Origin: Paenibacillaceae bacterium
GTDB taxonomy: Bacteria > Bacillota > Bacilli > Paenibacillales > Paenibacillaceae
DNA: 64,000 nucleotides
Assembly: GCA_004134985.1 (NCBI GenBank)
Contig: REGQ01000005.1
Location: forward strand, 1-64,000
Direction: 5' to 3'
Position 1 is the stretch's first letter. The number at the start of each line of letters is the position of its first letter. Made by a program: the position numbers and the translations under genes. The notes beneath the pieces are model-generated. The model was not told the origin of the DNA and searched no databases. It worked only from the letters and a program-made list of their open reading frames with translations. Below, piece after piece: positions 41,376 to 49,316 of this stretch.

Positions 41376-42131
41376 ATAAACAACAAGAGGTATTATACCG
41401 TTGGATCATTCGCTAAACTGACATCAACGACGAAACGTACGCTGCGCTTTTATGATCATAAGGGACTGCTCAAGCCAAGCTACAATGAACAGGGATATCG
41501 AACGTATACCGATGAGGATTTGTACCGGTTCCATCAAATACTGACCTTGAAATATTTAGACTACTCCCTGGATGAGATTGAAACGTATTTGGAGCAGGAC
41601 AGCAAGGATTTTAAAGATTCACTGGAGTTGCAATATGAGCTGCTGCTGCAGAAACAGCAGCAAATCGAGCACGTTGTGGCTACGATGGAACGGGTAAGAG
41701 CGATCGTTCAGGATAACCATACGCTGGATCCCGAACTCATTATGCTAATGATTCATTCCATTCAGCACGAAGGAAAGGTGAAGCAGTGGTTCTCCGATCA
41801 GCTGCCGGATGCGCTCGTAGAATCTATGTTTTCGCGTGGACCAAGCTTAGAGCCTGAGATGATGACAGAGCTTAACGATCTGCTCGTTATGTACAAGCGT
41901 GGGCTGCAGCCGGAAGATCCTCTTGTCCAGGAGTGTGCGCTCAGTCTGAAGCTGATGATCGATCAAGTGCTGGGACAATCGCTGGAGGAGATGGAGATAA
42001 GTGGGACAGGAACAGTTCTGGGGGAGATCGACCCGCAGGTAATGAGTGGCTTTGATCCGAGCTTTAAGAATTATTTGTTTGAGGTACTTGGTCATCTAAT
42101 CACTCGTACTAGGAGAGAAGCAGGTGAATGA
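41376..42131 (+). CDS. MerR-family regulator lacking a normal start codon
   Basis: From ATA onward 251 codons are open and encode a complete MerR protein: TVGSFAKLTSTTKRTLRFYD, then GLLKPSYNEQGYRTYTDEDL, with a helical C-terminal part of 170 residues. It is a clear paralog of the MerR protein at 43.6 kb. There the gene starts GAGAATGATAAA; here the same place reads GAGGGGGATAAA, so the ATG is replaced by GGG. Only ATA, or a TTG 48 codons in that would delete the DNA-binding domain, remains. The gene may be silenced, or ATA may be used poorly. It precedes a TraB/GumN-like gene. Confidence 0.75.
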   Translation: MNNKRYYTVGSFAKLTSTTKRTLRFYDHKGLLKPSYNEQGYRTYTDEDLYRFHQILTLKYLDYSLDEIETYLEQDSKDFKDSLELQYELLLQKQQQIEHVVATMERVRAIVQDNHTLDPELIMLMIHSIQHEGKVKQWFSDQLPDALVESMFSRGPSLEPEMMTELNDLLVMYKRGLQPEDPLVQECALSLKLMIDQVLGQSLEEMEISGTGTVLGEIDPQVMSGFDPSFKNYLFEVLGHLITRTRREAGE

Positions 42132-42198
42132 CAGGTTTAAACCGTCTCTAATATCCAGCCCGTTTATTATTATTCCAACTAAAAGGAGATTATTTGAT

Positions 42199-43458
42199 AT
42201 GAAAAAAATCAGTGCACTGTTACTTTCTCTATTCTTACTCACTTCTGCATTCTCTTCTGCTCAAGCAGCAGAGAAACCCTCGTCTATAAGGCTAAATGGC
42301 GAGCAAATCCAGTCCAGTAAGTTCGAGCCGGTCATCGAAAAAGGGGTGACGCTCGTTCCCATGCGTCACCTGATGGAGAAGCTGGGTGTCCAAGTAAAAT
42401 GGAATGAAGCGACCCGAACCGTCAGCGGTTCGAAGGAAGGCCTCTCCTTCTCCCTGCAAATTGGCAGCACAAAGGCAACTGTAAACGGCAAAGCAGTCAC
42501 GTTGCTTGTAGCGCCTAAACAAACCGGAAATGTAACCTATGTGCCGCTGCGCTTTGTCGCTGAAACAGTAGGCTACCAAGTGGCCTGGGATGCATCGCTG
42601 CGCCAGGTTAACCTTACCACCAAGCAGCAATCCGAGAGAGGCCGCGGTTTTCTATGGAAAATAGAAAATAAGGGCAACACGGTGTATCTGCTTGGTACAA
42701 TGCATCTAGCCGATGAAAGCATGTATCCGCTGCGCCCGGAGATTGAAAATGCGTTCAAAGCGGCTGACTACTTGGGCGTAGAGGTCGACCTTATGAAGGA
42801 CATTCCTGAGGAAACCAAGAAATTGATAGGGGATTTGAGTGTTTATAAAGACGGAACTACACTAAAGGATCATATCTCCGAAGAAACCTATCAAAAAGTT
42901 ACTGCATTCTTGAAAGCACAGGGACTTCCAGAGAACAGCTTCGATATATTTAAAACGTGGTTCGTCGAGAAACAAATTTTGGCAATAAAAAGCTCCCAAG
43001 GCGAGCAAAAACCGGATATGGGTATTGACAGGTACCTGATGGAAAAAGCCTATAAAGCTAAAAAGCCGGTTATTTCACTGGAAAATATAGACCTTCAGTT
43101 TAAGGCGATGAATAACTTCTCTGACTCGCTGAATGAAAGGCTGCTGCTTCAAACGCTGGAGCCAGGTTCTCCGAACCCGCCTACTCCAGATGTATCGGTA
43201 GATTTTCTGGCTAAAATGTGGAGTGAGGGCGATTATAACGCCTTGGCTGAAGCGTCCAAATTTATTGGCTTTGATGCGGAATGGGTCAAAGCCCAGATGG
43301 ATGACCGCAATGTACCTATGGTCGAGAAGATTAAAGGCTATTTGAACAGTGATAAAAAAGAAACGTATTTTATCGGAGTGGGATCGCTGCATCTGCTGGG
43401 TGACATGGGTATGGTTACCTTGCTGGAGAAGGAAGGCTTTAAGCTGGAAAAACAGTAG
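42199..43458 (+). CDS. TraB/GumN-family protein with stalk domain
   Basis: The product is 419 aa. Residues 1-24 are a signal peptide (ending AQAAE). Residues about 28-140 are a copper-amine-oxidase-like stalk domain almost the same as that on the first M13 peptidase (EKGVTLVPMRHLMEKLGVQV, YVPLRFVAETVGYQVAW). Residues about 150-415 form a TraB/GumN domain: FLWKIENKGNTVYLLGTMHL with the GxMH motif, VEVDLMK, and IGVGSLHLLGDMGMVTLLEK at the end. This fold belongs to the Tiki-like metalloprotease group, so a surface protease is possible. AAGGAG fixes the start; an ATG 75 nt earlier overlaps the MerR gene and is not conserved. Confidence 0.9.
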   Translation: MKKISALLLSLFLLTSAFSSAQAAEKPSSIRLNGEQIQSSKFEPVIEKGVTLVPMRHLMEKLGVQVKWNEATRTVSGSKEGLSFSLQIGSTKATVNGKAVTLLVAPKQTGNVTYVPLRFVAETVGYQVAWDASLRQVNLTTKQQSERGRGFLWKIENKGNTVYLLGTMHLADESMYPLRPEIENAFKAADYLGVEVDLMKDIPEETKKLIGDLSVYKDGTTLKDHISEETYQKVTAFLKAQGLPENSFDIFKTWFVEKQILAIKSSQGEQKPDMGIDRYLMEKAYKAKKPVISLENIDLQFKAMNNFSDSLNERLLLQTLEPGSPNPPTPDVSVDFLAKMWSEGDYNALAEASKFIGFDAEWVKAQMDDRNVPMVEKIKGYLNSDKKETYFIGVGSLHLLGDMGMVTLLEKEGFKLEKQ

Positions 43459-43487
43459 CACTTGTATACGTACTGTGCATGACACGC

Positions 43488-43517
43488 AAGGGCTAACCGT
43501 AAGGTTGGCCCTTTTCT
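43488..43517 (+). terminator. Rho-independent terminator
   Basis: AAGGGCTAACC and GGTTGGCCCTT pair with loop GTAA and one G-U step, followed by TTCTTT. It lies 30 nt after the TraB/GumN stop. Confidence 0.85.
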
Positions 43518-43589
43518 TTGCTCTCGGCAAAGCTATTCGGGGGAGAGTTTTGCCAATGATTTTCTTCGTTGATAAGATCAAAGAAACCC

Positions 43590-43620
43590 TTGCACTTGAC
43601 GCAACGTCAAGTGCTATACT
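43590..43620 (+). promoter_or_regulatory. MerR-type promoter, copy 3 (diverged)
   Basis: TTGCAC and TATACT are 19 nt apart and the spacer region holds CACTTGACG-CAA-CGTCAAGTG, a perfect palindrome. The architecture equals that of the two upstream copies, but the operator sequence differs, so the two MerR proteins probably recognise different sites. Confidence 0.85.
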
Positions 43621-43641
43621 AACGCTAGAAAGGGGCTGAGA

Positions 43642-44433
43642 ATGATAAAAAAGACATATTCAATTGGATCATTCGCCAAACTGACCTCGACGACGGGAAG
43701 GACGCTGCGCTTTTATGATCGCAAGGGGCTGCTCAAGCCAAGTGGATACAATGAACGGGGACACCGGACTTATACGGAGGAGGATTTGTTCCGGCTCCAT
43801 CAAATATTGACTCTAAAATATTTAGACTACTCTTTGGAGGAGATCGGCAATTATTTGGAGCAGAATGGCAAGGATTTTAGTGCTTCACTGGAGATGCAAT
43901 ATGAGCTGCTGCTGAAGAAGCAGGAGCACATCCAGCATGTTGTGTCTACGCTTGAGCGGGTAAGAGAGATCGTTAAGGATAACCGTACAATCGATCCTCA
44001 GCTCATTATGCTGATGATTCATTCCATTCAGTATGAGGAGCAGCAGAAGCAGTGGCTCTCCAATCGGCTGCCGGATGCATTCGTACAATCGATATTTATG
44101 AGCGGATTCAGCTTGGAGGAGAAGCTTCAGGTAAATCGCGAGATGACGATGTTATTTAATGATTTGCTCGTCATGTCCAAGGAAGGGCTGCAGCCGGAAC
44201 ATCCGCTTGTACAGGAACGTGCAGCTAGCTGGGCTTTGGTACTCGAGCGGTTGCTGGGAGAAGCGCTGAAGGAACTGCAGACGAGCGAGGTGGGAAGAGT
44301 GCTGAAGGACTTGGATCCGAAGATCTTCCCAAGCAGCTTTGAGCCGGAGTTTAATAACTTCTTGCGTGAAGTTTTTACTTATATGGGTGTTCGTCATGCA
44401 CAGCCAGAGATGCCCCGGGTGGGACAAAGCTGA
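43642..44433 (+). CDS. MerR-family regulator of the ketoacyl synthase operon
   Basis: The product is 263 aa. The winged helix is YSIGSFAKLTSTTGRTLRFY, then DRKGLLKPSGYNERGHRTYT; a coiled coil follows (LLLKKQEHIQHVVSTLERVR) and then a helical C-terminal domain of about 130 residues that could bind an effector. No metal-binding Cys cluster is present. AAAGGGG lies a few bases before the ATG. It sits 22 nt after a MerR-type promoter and 40 nt before the ketoacyl synthase gene in the same direction, so it is probably the first gene of that operon and activates it. It is a paralog of the start-less MerR gene 2.3 kb upstream. Confidence 0.92.
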   Translation: MIKKTYSIGSFAKLTSTTGRTLRFYDRKGLLKPSGYNERGHRTYTEEDLFRLHQILTLKYLDYSLEEIGNYLEQNGKDFSASLEMQYELLLKKQEHIQHVVSTLERVREIVKDNRTIDPQLIMLMIHSIQYEEQQKQWLSNRLPDAFVQSIFMSGFSLEEKLQVNREMTMLFNDLLVMSKEGLQPEHPLVQERAASWALVLERLLGEALKELQTSEVGRVLKDLDPKIFPSSFEPEFNNFLREVFTYMGVRHAQPEMPRVGQS

Positions 44434-44473
44434 ATTATACCCTTTTAAGGAGGGATGGACAGGAGGAATAGTC

Positions 44474-45472
44474 ATGCCGTTACGCCATGCTTCCATTCTC
44501 GGAACCGGAAAGTATTTGCCAAAAAGACGTGTTACCTCCTCCGAGATGGATCGATTACTTCACGTTAAAGACGGATGGGTGCTGAAAAAATCCGATGTTG
44601 GTGTCCGTTATTTTGTTGAAGATGAAACCGCCTCACAGATGGGCGCCTATGCGGCGGAAGCCGCACTGGCAGATGCCGGGCTTACCTTCGCAGACATTGA
44701 CTGCCTCGTCTGCGCAAGCGGAACAATGGAGCAGCCGATCCCATGCACAGCCGTACTCATTCAAAAAGCGATGGGACAGCAGCATTCTGGCGTTCCAGCC
44801 TTCGATATTAACTCAACCTGCCTCAGCTTCGTGGCGGGAATGGATATGATGTCCTACTTGATTGAAGCGGGTCGTTACCGCCGCATCCTTCTTGTCTCTA
44901 CGGAGATTGCATCTATCGGGCTGAATTGGGAGCACAAGGAAAGCGCCGCGTTGTTCGGTGACGGTGCGGCCGCTGTGGTGCTCGGCCAGTCTGAGCCAGG
45001 CACCGGCTCAGCCATTATTAGCGCCAGTATGAAAACATTCAGCGAAGGGGCCCATATGTCCGAAATCCGCGGGGGCGGAAGTGGAATGCATGCTCGTGAG
45101 CATAGCGATGCAACAGCAGACAACTTTCTTTTTGATATGGACGGTACCGAAATCTTTCGGCTCGCTTCGCGAAAATTGCCGAATTTTGTCGATGGTCTGC
45201 TGCGGCAAGCGAATATGAGCATGAAGGACATGAAGCTGGTTATTCCCCACCAGGGCAGCGCTATGGCGATGCGGATCCTGCAGCGAAAGCTTGGCATCGC
45301 CAAGCACCAAATGATGTACATTACACCGAATCACGGCAATACCATTGCCGCATCAATTCCGATGGGTCTCCACGAGGCCATTCGCCAGAAGAAAATTGAA
45401 CGGGGTGATCGCGTTATGCTGCTTGGTACCTCTGCCGGCGTATCGCTGGGGGGCGTCATCTTTAAATATTGA
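44474..45472 (+). CDS. 3-oxoacyl-ACP synthase III-family enzyme (FabH/OleA-like)
   Basis: The product is a 332-aa thiolase-fold condensing enzyme. The Cys nucleophile is in FDINSTCLSFVAGMDM, His in VIPHQGSAMAMRIL and Asn in ITPNHGNTIAASIPMG, the FabH/OleA triad. The N-terminus ASILGTGKYLPKRRVTSSEM is typical of the OleA-like branch rather than housekeeping FabH. It should join two acyl groups or an acyl group and malonyl carrier. ACAGGAGGAA precedes the ATG; the open frame further upstream overlaps the MerR gene. An NAD-dependent epimerase/reductase and a hydrolase follow, as in lipid or secondary-metabolite routes. The product is unknown. Confidence 0.9.
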   Translation: MPLRHASILGTGKYLPKRRVTSSEMDRLLHVKDGWVLKKSDVGVRYFVEDETASQMGAYAAEAALADAGLTFADIDCLVCASGTMEQPIPCTAVLIQKAMGQQHSGVPAFDINSTCLSFVAGMDMMSYLIEAGRYRRILLVSTEIASIGLNWEHKESAALFGDGAAAVVLGQSEPGTGSAIISASMKTFSEGAHMSEIRGGGSGMHAREHSDATADNFLFDMDGTEIFRLASRKLPNFVDGLLRQANMSMKDMKLVIPHQGSAMAMRILQRKLGIAKHQMMYITPNHGNTIAASIPMGLHEAIRQKKIERGDRVMLLGTSAGVSLGGVIFKY

Positions 45473-45505
45473 TATCAACTTACGATATTGGATGGGATGG
45501 TGATC

Positions 45506-46507
45506 ATGAAGGGAGCTAAAGCGCTTGTTACCGGCGGCACCGGCTTTCTAGGCGGAAGTCTTGCATATAAGCTGCGGGATGAGGGTTGGGAGGTAGCGGC
45601 TGTCGGCAGAAATGCAGGTACAGGGAAGCGGCTGGAGAACGACGGCATCCGCTTCGTCCAAGCCGACTTGCGAGATCAAGACACCGTTCGCGAAGCCTGC
45701 GCAGGTGTGGATACGGTATTCCATTGTGCCGCGTTATCCTCTCCTTGGGGAACGTACCGCGAGTTTTATGGGCACAACGTAGAAGCGACCCGCCATGTCA
45801 TTGACGGGTGCCTGCAGCACGGGGTGCGCAGATTGGTGAATGTTTCTACGCCGAGCATTTATTGCACGAATGAGGATCGTTTCAATATCCATGAATTGGA
45901 GCCGCTGCCTCCAAAGCAGGTCAACGCCTATGCTGCGACCAAGCGGCTGGCCGAGGAAGCGATAACCGCTGCTCACAACCGCTCAGATCTGGAGACGGTG
46001 AGCCTCCGGCCGCGAGGCATATTCGGCCCGGGCGACACGGCCATTTTGCCTCGTCTGATTCGCGCGAACAGCCGCTCAGGCATCCCTCTATTTAACGGCG
46101 GACGCGCGCTGCTCGATCTCACTTATGTCGACAATGCTGCTGATGCGCTCGTTCTGGCAGCGGCTGCGCCCACTGCTGCGATGGGCCGCGCATACAATAT
46201 TACGAACGGCGAGCCGAGCCGATTCATTGATGTACTTACCAAACTGTTTCAGCTGCTGGATATCCCGATGCGCACGCTGCGGCTCCCCTTCCTGTTTGGC
46301 AAATCGCTAGCTGCCGCGATGGAAGGCGCTGCCAGATTACGTCCCGGGCAGCCTGAGCCGGTCATGACCCGTCACACCGTCAGCTTGCTCAGTATCAGCC
46401 AGACACTTGACATTTCGTCGGCCCGGGAACTGCTAGATTACAGTCCGAAGATTAGCATGGAAGAAGGACTTGCCATTTTCGCGTATTGGTGGCGTACAAC
46501 ACAATGA
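45506..46507 (+). CDS. NAD-dependent epimerase/dehydratase (3-beta-HSD/OleD-like)
   Basis: The product is about 333 aa, an extended short-chain dehydrogenase. ALVTGGTGFLGGSLAYKLRD is the NAD-binding glycine motif, NVSTPSIYC holds the active Ser, and NAYAATKRLAEEAI gives the Tyr-x-x-x-Lys pair. The branch resembles 3-beta-hydroxysteroid dehydrogenase and OleD, which reduces the 2-alkyl-3-ketoacid made by OleA. Three in-frame ATGs lie within 18 nt; the last is chosen because a GGATGG precedes it, but the choice is not firm. Its stop overlaps the next start (ATGA). A 165-nt decayed copy of its middle lies near 30.2 kb. Confidence 0.88.
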   Translation: MKGAKALVTGGTGFLGGSLAYKLRDEGWEVAAVGRNAGTGKRLENDGIRFVQADLRDQDTVREACAGVDTVFHCAALSSPWGTYREFYGHNVEATRHVIDGCLQHGVRRLVNVSTPSIYCTNEDRFNIHELEPLPPKQVNAYAATKRLAEEAITAAHNRSDLETVSLRPRGIFGPGDTAILPRLIRANSRSGIPLFNGGRALLDLTYVDNAADALVLAAAAPTAAMGRAYNITNGEPSRFIDVLTKLFQLLDIPMRTLRLPFLFGKSLAAAMEGAARLRPGQPEPVMTRHTVSLLSISQTLDISSARELLDYSPKISMEEGLAIFAYWWRTTQ

Positions 46508-47352
46508 TAACTTCAATACCGCTTGAACTAACCCTGCATGCCGCAGGCTACTGCACCCATCCCGAATGGGTGACATTACGGGGAGGCTCGCTGCGCAGCG
46601 TACGCTTTCCAGCCGGGTTCGCCCGTATCGTGCATCCGCAATATGGTACGATTCTGTACGATACCGGCTATTCAGAACGTTTCTTCAGCGCAACACAGCA
46701 CCTCCCGTACGCGCTCTACAAGCTGGTGACGCCGGTAATTTATCATGCCGGTGGCGGCGCGGCTTCCCAACTGAAGGAGAAATTTGGATTGGACCCTGCA
46801 GAGGTCAAACTTATCATCTTGTCGCATTTTCACGCGGATCATGTCGGAGGCCTGCGCGACTTTCCTGGCGCCTGCTTTATCTATTTGCCGCATGCCTATG
46901 AGGCGGTACGCCAGCTTCGCGGTCTGGCGGCGGTACGCCGCGGTTATTTGCCGGACCTGCTGCCGGATGATTTCGCTGTGCGCTCCCTCCCTGTTACCCC
47001 GGGACAATCCCGGATACCGCTCCCGGACGGCTGGCCCTTCCCGGAGGGCGGATATGACTTGCTGGGAGACGGCAGCCTCATCGGGGTTGAGCTTTCAGGC
47101 CATGCAGACGGCCTGATGGGACTGCTCCTGTCAACCACGAAGCATGATTATTTCTTATGTGCCGATGCCGTCTGGTCCAGCAGAGCTTACCGTGAAAATC
47201 TGCCTCCCCACCCGCTGGCTGGGCTGATCATGCCTAACCGGCAGCAATACCGGGAGAACTTCGAGCGGCTCACGCTGCTGGCACGCCGATTTCCTGAGCT
47301 GCGCATCATTCCTGCCCACTGCAGTGAACAGCTTGAACAGGCATCACCATAA
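46504..47352 (+). CDS. MBL-fold metallo-hydrolase, third gene of the KAS III operon
   Basis: The product is 282 aa. The zinc motif is LSHFHADHVGGLRD near residue 100, the next His region is LSGHADGLMGLLL, the Asp in FLCADAVWSS and the last His in IIPAHCSEQL. The pattern resembles lactonase-type (AiiA-like) hydrolases, which open lactone or thioester bonds. Its ATG overlaps the stop of the epimerase gene by four bases, so translation is coupled and a shared pathway is likely. If the pathway follows Ole-like chemistry, this enzyme stands where OleB or OleC would be, but it is not related to either. The N-terminus has no signal. Confidence 0.88.
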   Translation: MITSIPLELTLHAAGYCTHPEWVTLRGGSLRSVRFPAGFARIVHPQYGTILYDTGYSERFFSATQHLPYALYKLVTPVIYHAGGGAASQLKEKFGLDPAEVKLIILSHFHADHVGGLRDFPGACFIYLPHAYEAVRQLRGLAAVRRGYLPDLLPDDFAVRSLPVTPGQSRIPLPDGWPFPEGGYDLLGDGSLIGVELSGHADGLMGLLLSTTKHDYFLCADAVWSSRAYRENLPPHPLAGLIMPNRQQYRENFERLTLLARRFPELRIIPAHCSEQLEQASP

Positions 47353-47444
47353 CGACTGATAGTGACACAATAGATTTAAGCGGGACTCGTACAGCTGAAC
47401 AATGCCAGTCCCTACTTTAACCCTTTGGAAGTGGAGAGTGACAC

Positions 47445-48926
47445 ATGGAAGCATCTATTCAAACCGATGCAACAAAACAAGTAAAAGCAGCGCCGGTTCT
47501 TATTTCGTTATTATTAGGCTGCTTCATTGGTATGTTTAGTGAAACCGCCCTAAATATTGCACTTCCAGAACTTATGAAGCAATTACAAGTCGGTCCCACT
47601 ACAATACAGTGGCTAACGACAGGTTATATGCTGGTACTCGGTATTTTAGGCCCAGTGTCTGGTCTGTTGCTGCAATGGTTTACAACGAGACAACTGTTTA
47701 TTGCTTCTCTTGCCTTTTCAACACTAGGCTCAATAATTGCCGGCTTAGCGCCTAATTTTGAAGTGCTTCTTGCGGCACGTTTTTTCCAGGCCGCTGGTCT
47801 GGCCTTGCTTTTGCCCCTTATGCTTAATGCAATACTGATTCTTTTTCCGCCCGAGAGGCGCGGTGCAGCGATGGGATTGATGGGGCTTGTTTTGACATTT
47901 GCGCCCGCTTCTGGTCCAACAGTTGCCGGTTTAATTATTGATAAGCTGTCTTGGCACTGGATTTTCTGGATTTCCAGTACAGTTCTCTTTATTGCATTAA
48001 TTATCGGCATCATTTTCTTGAAAAATATATCCGTTATTACACGTCCTAAAATTGATCTGCTTTCTTTACTGCTTTCGACCATCGGTTTTGGCAGTCTTTT
48101 ATTTGGCTTCAGCAAAGCGGGCGAGAATGGCTGGAGCCATGTACTCGTTATATCTTGCTTGATTGTTGGCGTGTTAGCACTTATTCTCTTCACTTGGCGC
48201 CAATTTAGTATAACATCGCCGATCATGAACCTTCGTACGTTCCGTTATCCGATGTTTAGTTTGTCGGTTGTGCTCTTCATTGTAGTGATGATGCTGCTTA
48301 TGTCATCCATGCTATTGCTGCCGATGCTGCTGCAGAACGGCCTTGGCAAAAATGTATTACAGGCTGGTTTGCTCTTGTTGCCTGGTACGCTCATTAGCGG
48401 GATAGCGGGTCCTTTTATGGGTAAACTTTTCGATAAGTATGGACCAAGAAGGCTAATTATACCTGGACTGATTCTAATTGGTACAGTTATGTTCAGCTTC
48501 TCCACGATTACGGTTAATACCTCAACAACTTTTATTGTTGGATTGCATTGCTTGTTCTTGTTAGCATTGTCAATGGTCATGATGCCAGCACAAACCAATG
48601 GGATGAACCAGTTGCCGGCAGAGTATTATCCGCACGGTACAGCGATAATGAGCACCCTCCAGCAAGTGGCCGGGGCGATTGGCAGTGCGCTGGCGATGAC
48701 GATGTTAGCGACAGGTCAAGTAAGATATTTGCATGATCAGGGGTTCGATATGAGCAACGGATTTAATCTTGCTCAAGTAGATCCCGCGATGCTGGAGTAT
48801 TTGCCGTCTTCCTTTGTTTTTGGCATCAAAGGCGCCTTTATATTTGCCGGTTGCATGACGATCCTTGCACTTTTCATATCGTTCTTTATGAAGCGTGTAA
48901 AACCAAGTGCACAAAAAGCAGGATAA
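47445..48926 (+). CDS. MFS exporter, DHA2 (14-helix) family
   Basis: The product is 493 aa with about fourteen helices. LGCFIGMFSETALNIALPEL holds the motif D1 region, and RFFQAAGLALLLPLMLNAIL and GLVLTFAPASGPTVAGLIID the motif B and C regions. It belongs to the EmrB/LmrB group. GGAGAG lies seven to eight bases before the ATG. It begins 92 nt after the MBL gene in the same direction without a terminator between them, so it may export the product of the ketoacyl synthase operon, an inference from position. Base composition is lower in GC than the three biosynthetic genes. A strong hairpin terminator follows. Confidence 0.9.
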   Translation: MEASIQTDATKQVKAAPVLISLLLGCFIGMFSETALNIALPELMKQLQVGPTTIQWLTTGYMLVLGILGPVSGLLLQWFTTRQLFIASLAFSTLGSIIAGLAPNFEVLLAARFFQAAGLALLLPLMLNAILILFPPERRGAAMGLMGLVLTFAPASGPTVAGLIIDKLSWHWIFWISSTVLFIALIIGIIFLKNISVITRPKIDLLSLLLSTIGFGSLLFGFSKAGENGWSHVLVISCLIVGVLALILFTWRQFSITSPIMNLRTFRYPMFSLSVVLFIVVMMLLMSSMLLLPMLLQNGLGKNVLQAGLLLLPGTLISGIAGPFMGKLFDKYGPRRLIIPGLILIGTVMFSFSTITVNTSTTFIVGLHCLFLLALSMVMMPAQTNGMNQLPAEYYPHGTAIMSTLQQVAGAIGSALAMTMLATGQVRYLHDQGFDMSNGFNLAQVDPAMLEYLPSSFVFGIKGAFIFAGCMTILALFISFFMKRVKPSAQKAG

Positions 48927-48983
48927 AATCAACTGGCTTACGTTGAGAAGACAGCAGCACTTCCTAAAATAATATTCGAAATA

Positions 48984-49028
48984 AACCAAGGATCTAAGCG
49001 GCTGTTCTTGCTTAGTTCCTTGGTTTTT
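48984..49028. terminator. Strong hairpin terminator, copy 2
   Basis: AACCAAGGATCTAAGC and GCTTAGTTCCTTGGTT pair over 16 positions with one mismatch, followed by TTTT. It is nearly identical to the hairpin at 30543-30588. Confidence 0.85.
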
Positions 49029-49110
49029 TGGCGCCCAATGCTGCGTAAAGCTGATAAACAACAAATTAATTCTGTAATGATCATTACGACGACCATCTTG
49101 ATTATGGAAC

Positions 49111-49180
49111 TATTCGAAAACTTCATACAGAAATGTTGAAATCATCGCCGGATGAGCGATTCTGTATGATATTTCATATT
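49111..49180. repeat. Inverted pair related to the 24.4-kb tandem unit
   Basis: TATTCGAAAACTTCATACAGAA on the plus strand is, on the minus strand, a version of the array core CTGTATGA-TTTTCGAATA. A direct partner, TTCTGTATGATATTTCATAT, begins at 49160. TCATACAGAA and TTCTGTATGA pair perfectly with a 27-nt loop. The rest of 48927-49316 holds only the terminator and nothing recognisable. Confidence 0.6.
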
Positions 49181-49316
49181 GAGCGAGTGACAAAAGCTGC
49201 TCATCAACTGGGAACGGCACAACGTTCGGAGGATATGCCGAATTGAGCAATATTGTCCAATCAATCTGCTGTCATATTTGATATAGTTACGAAGATAGCA
49301 GAAAGGAAGGGGTTAA

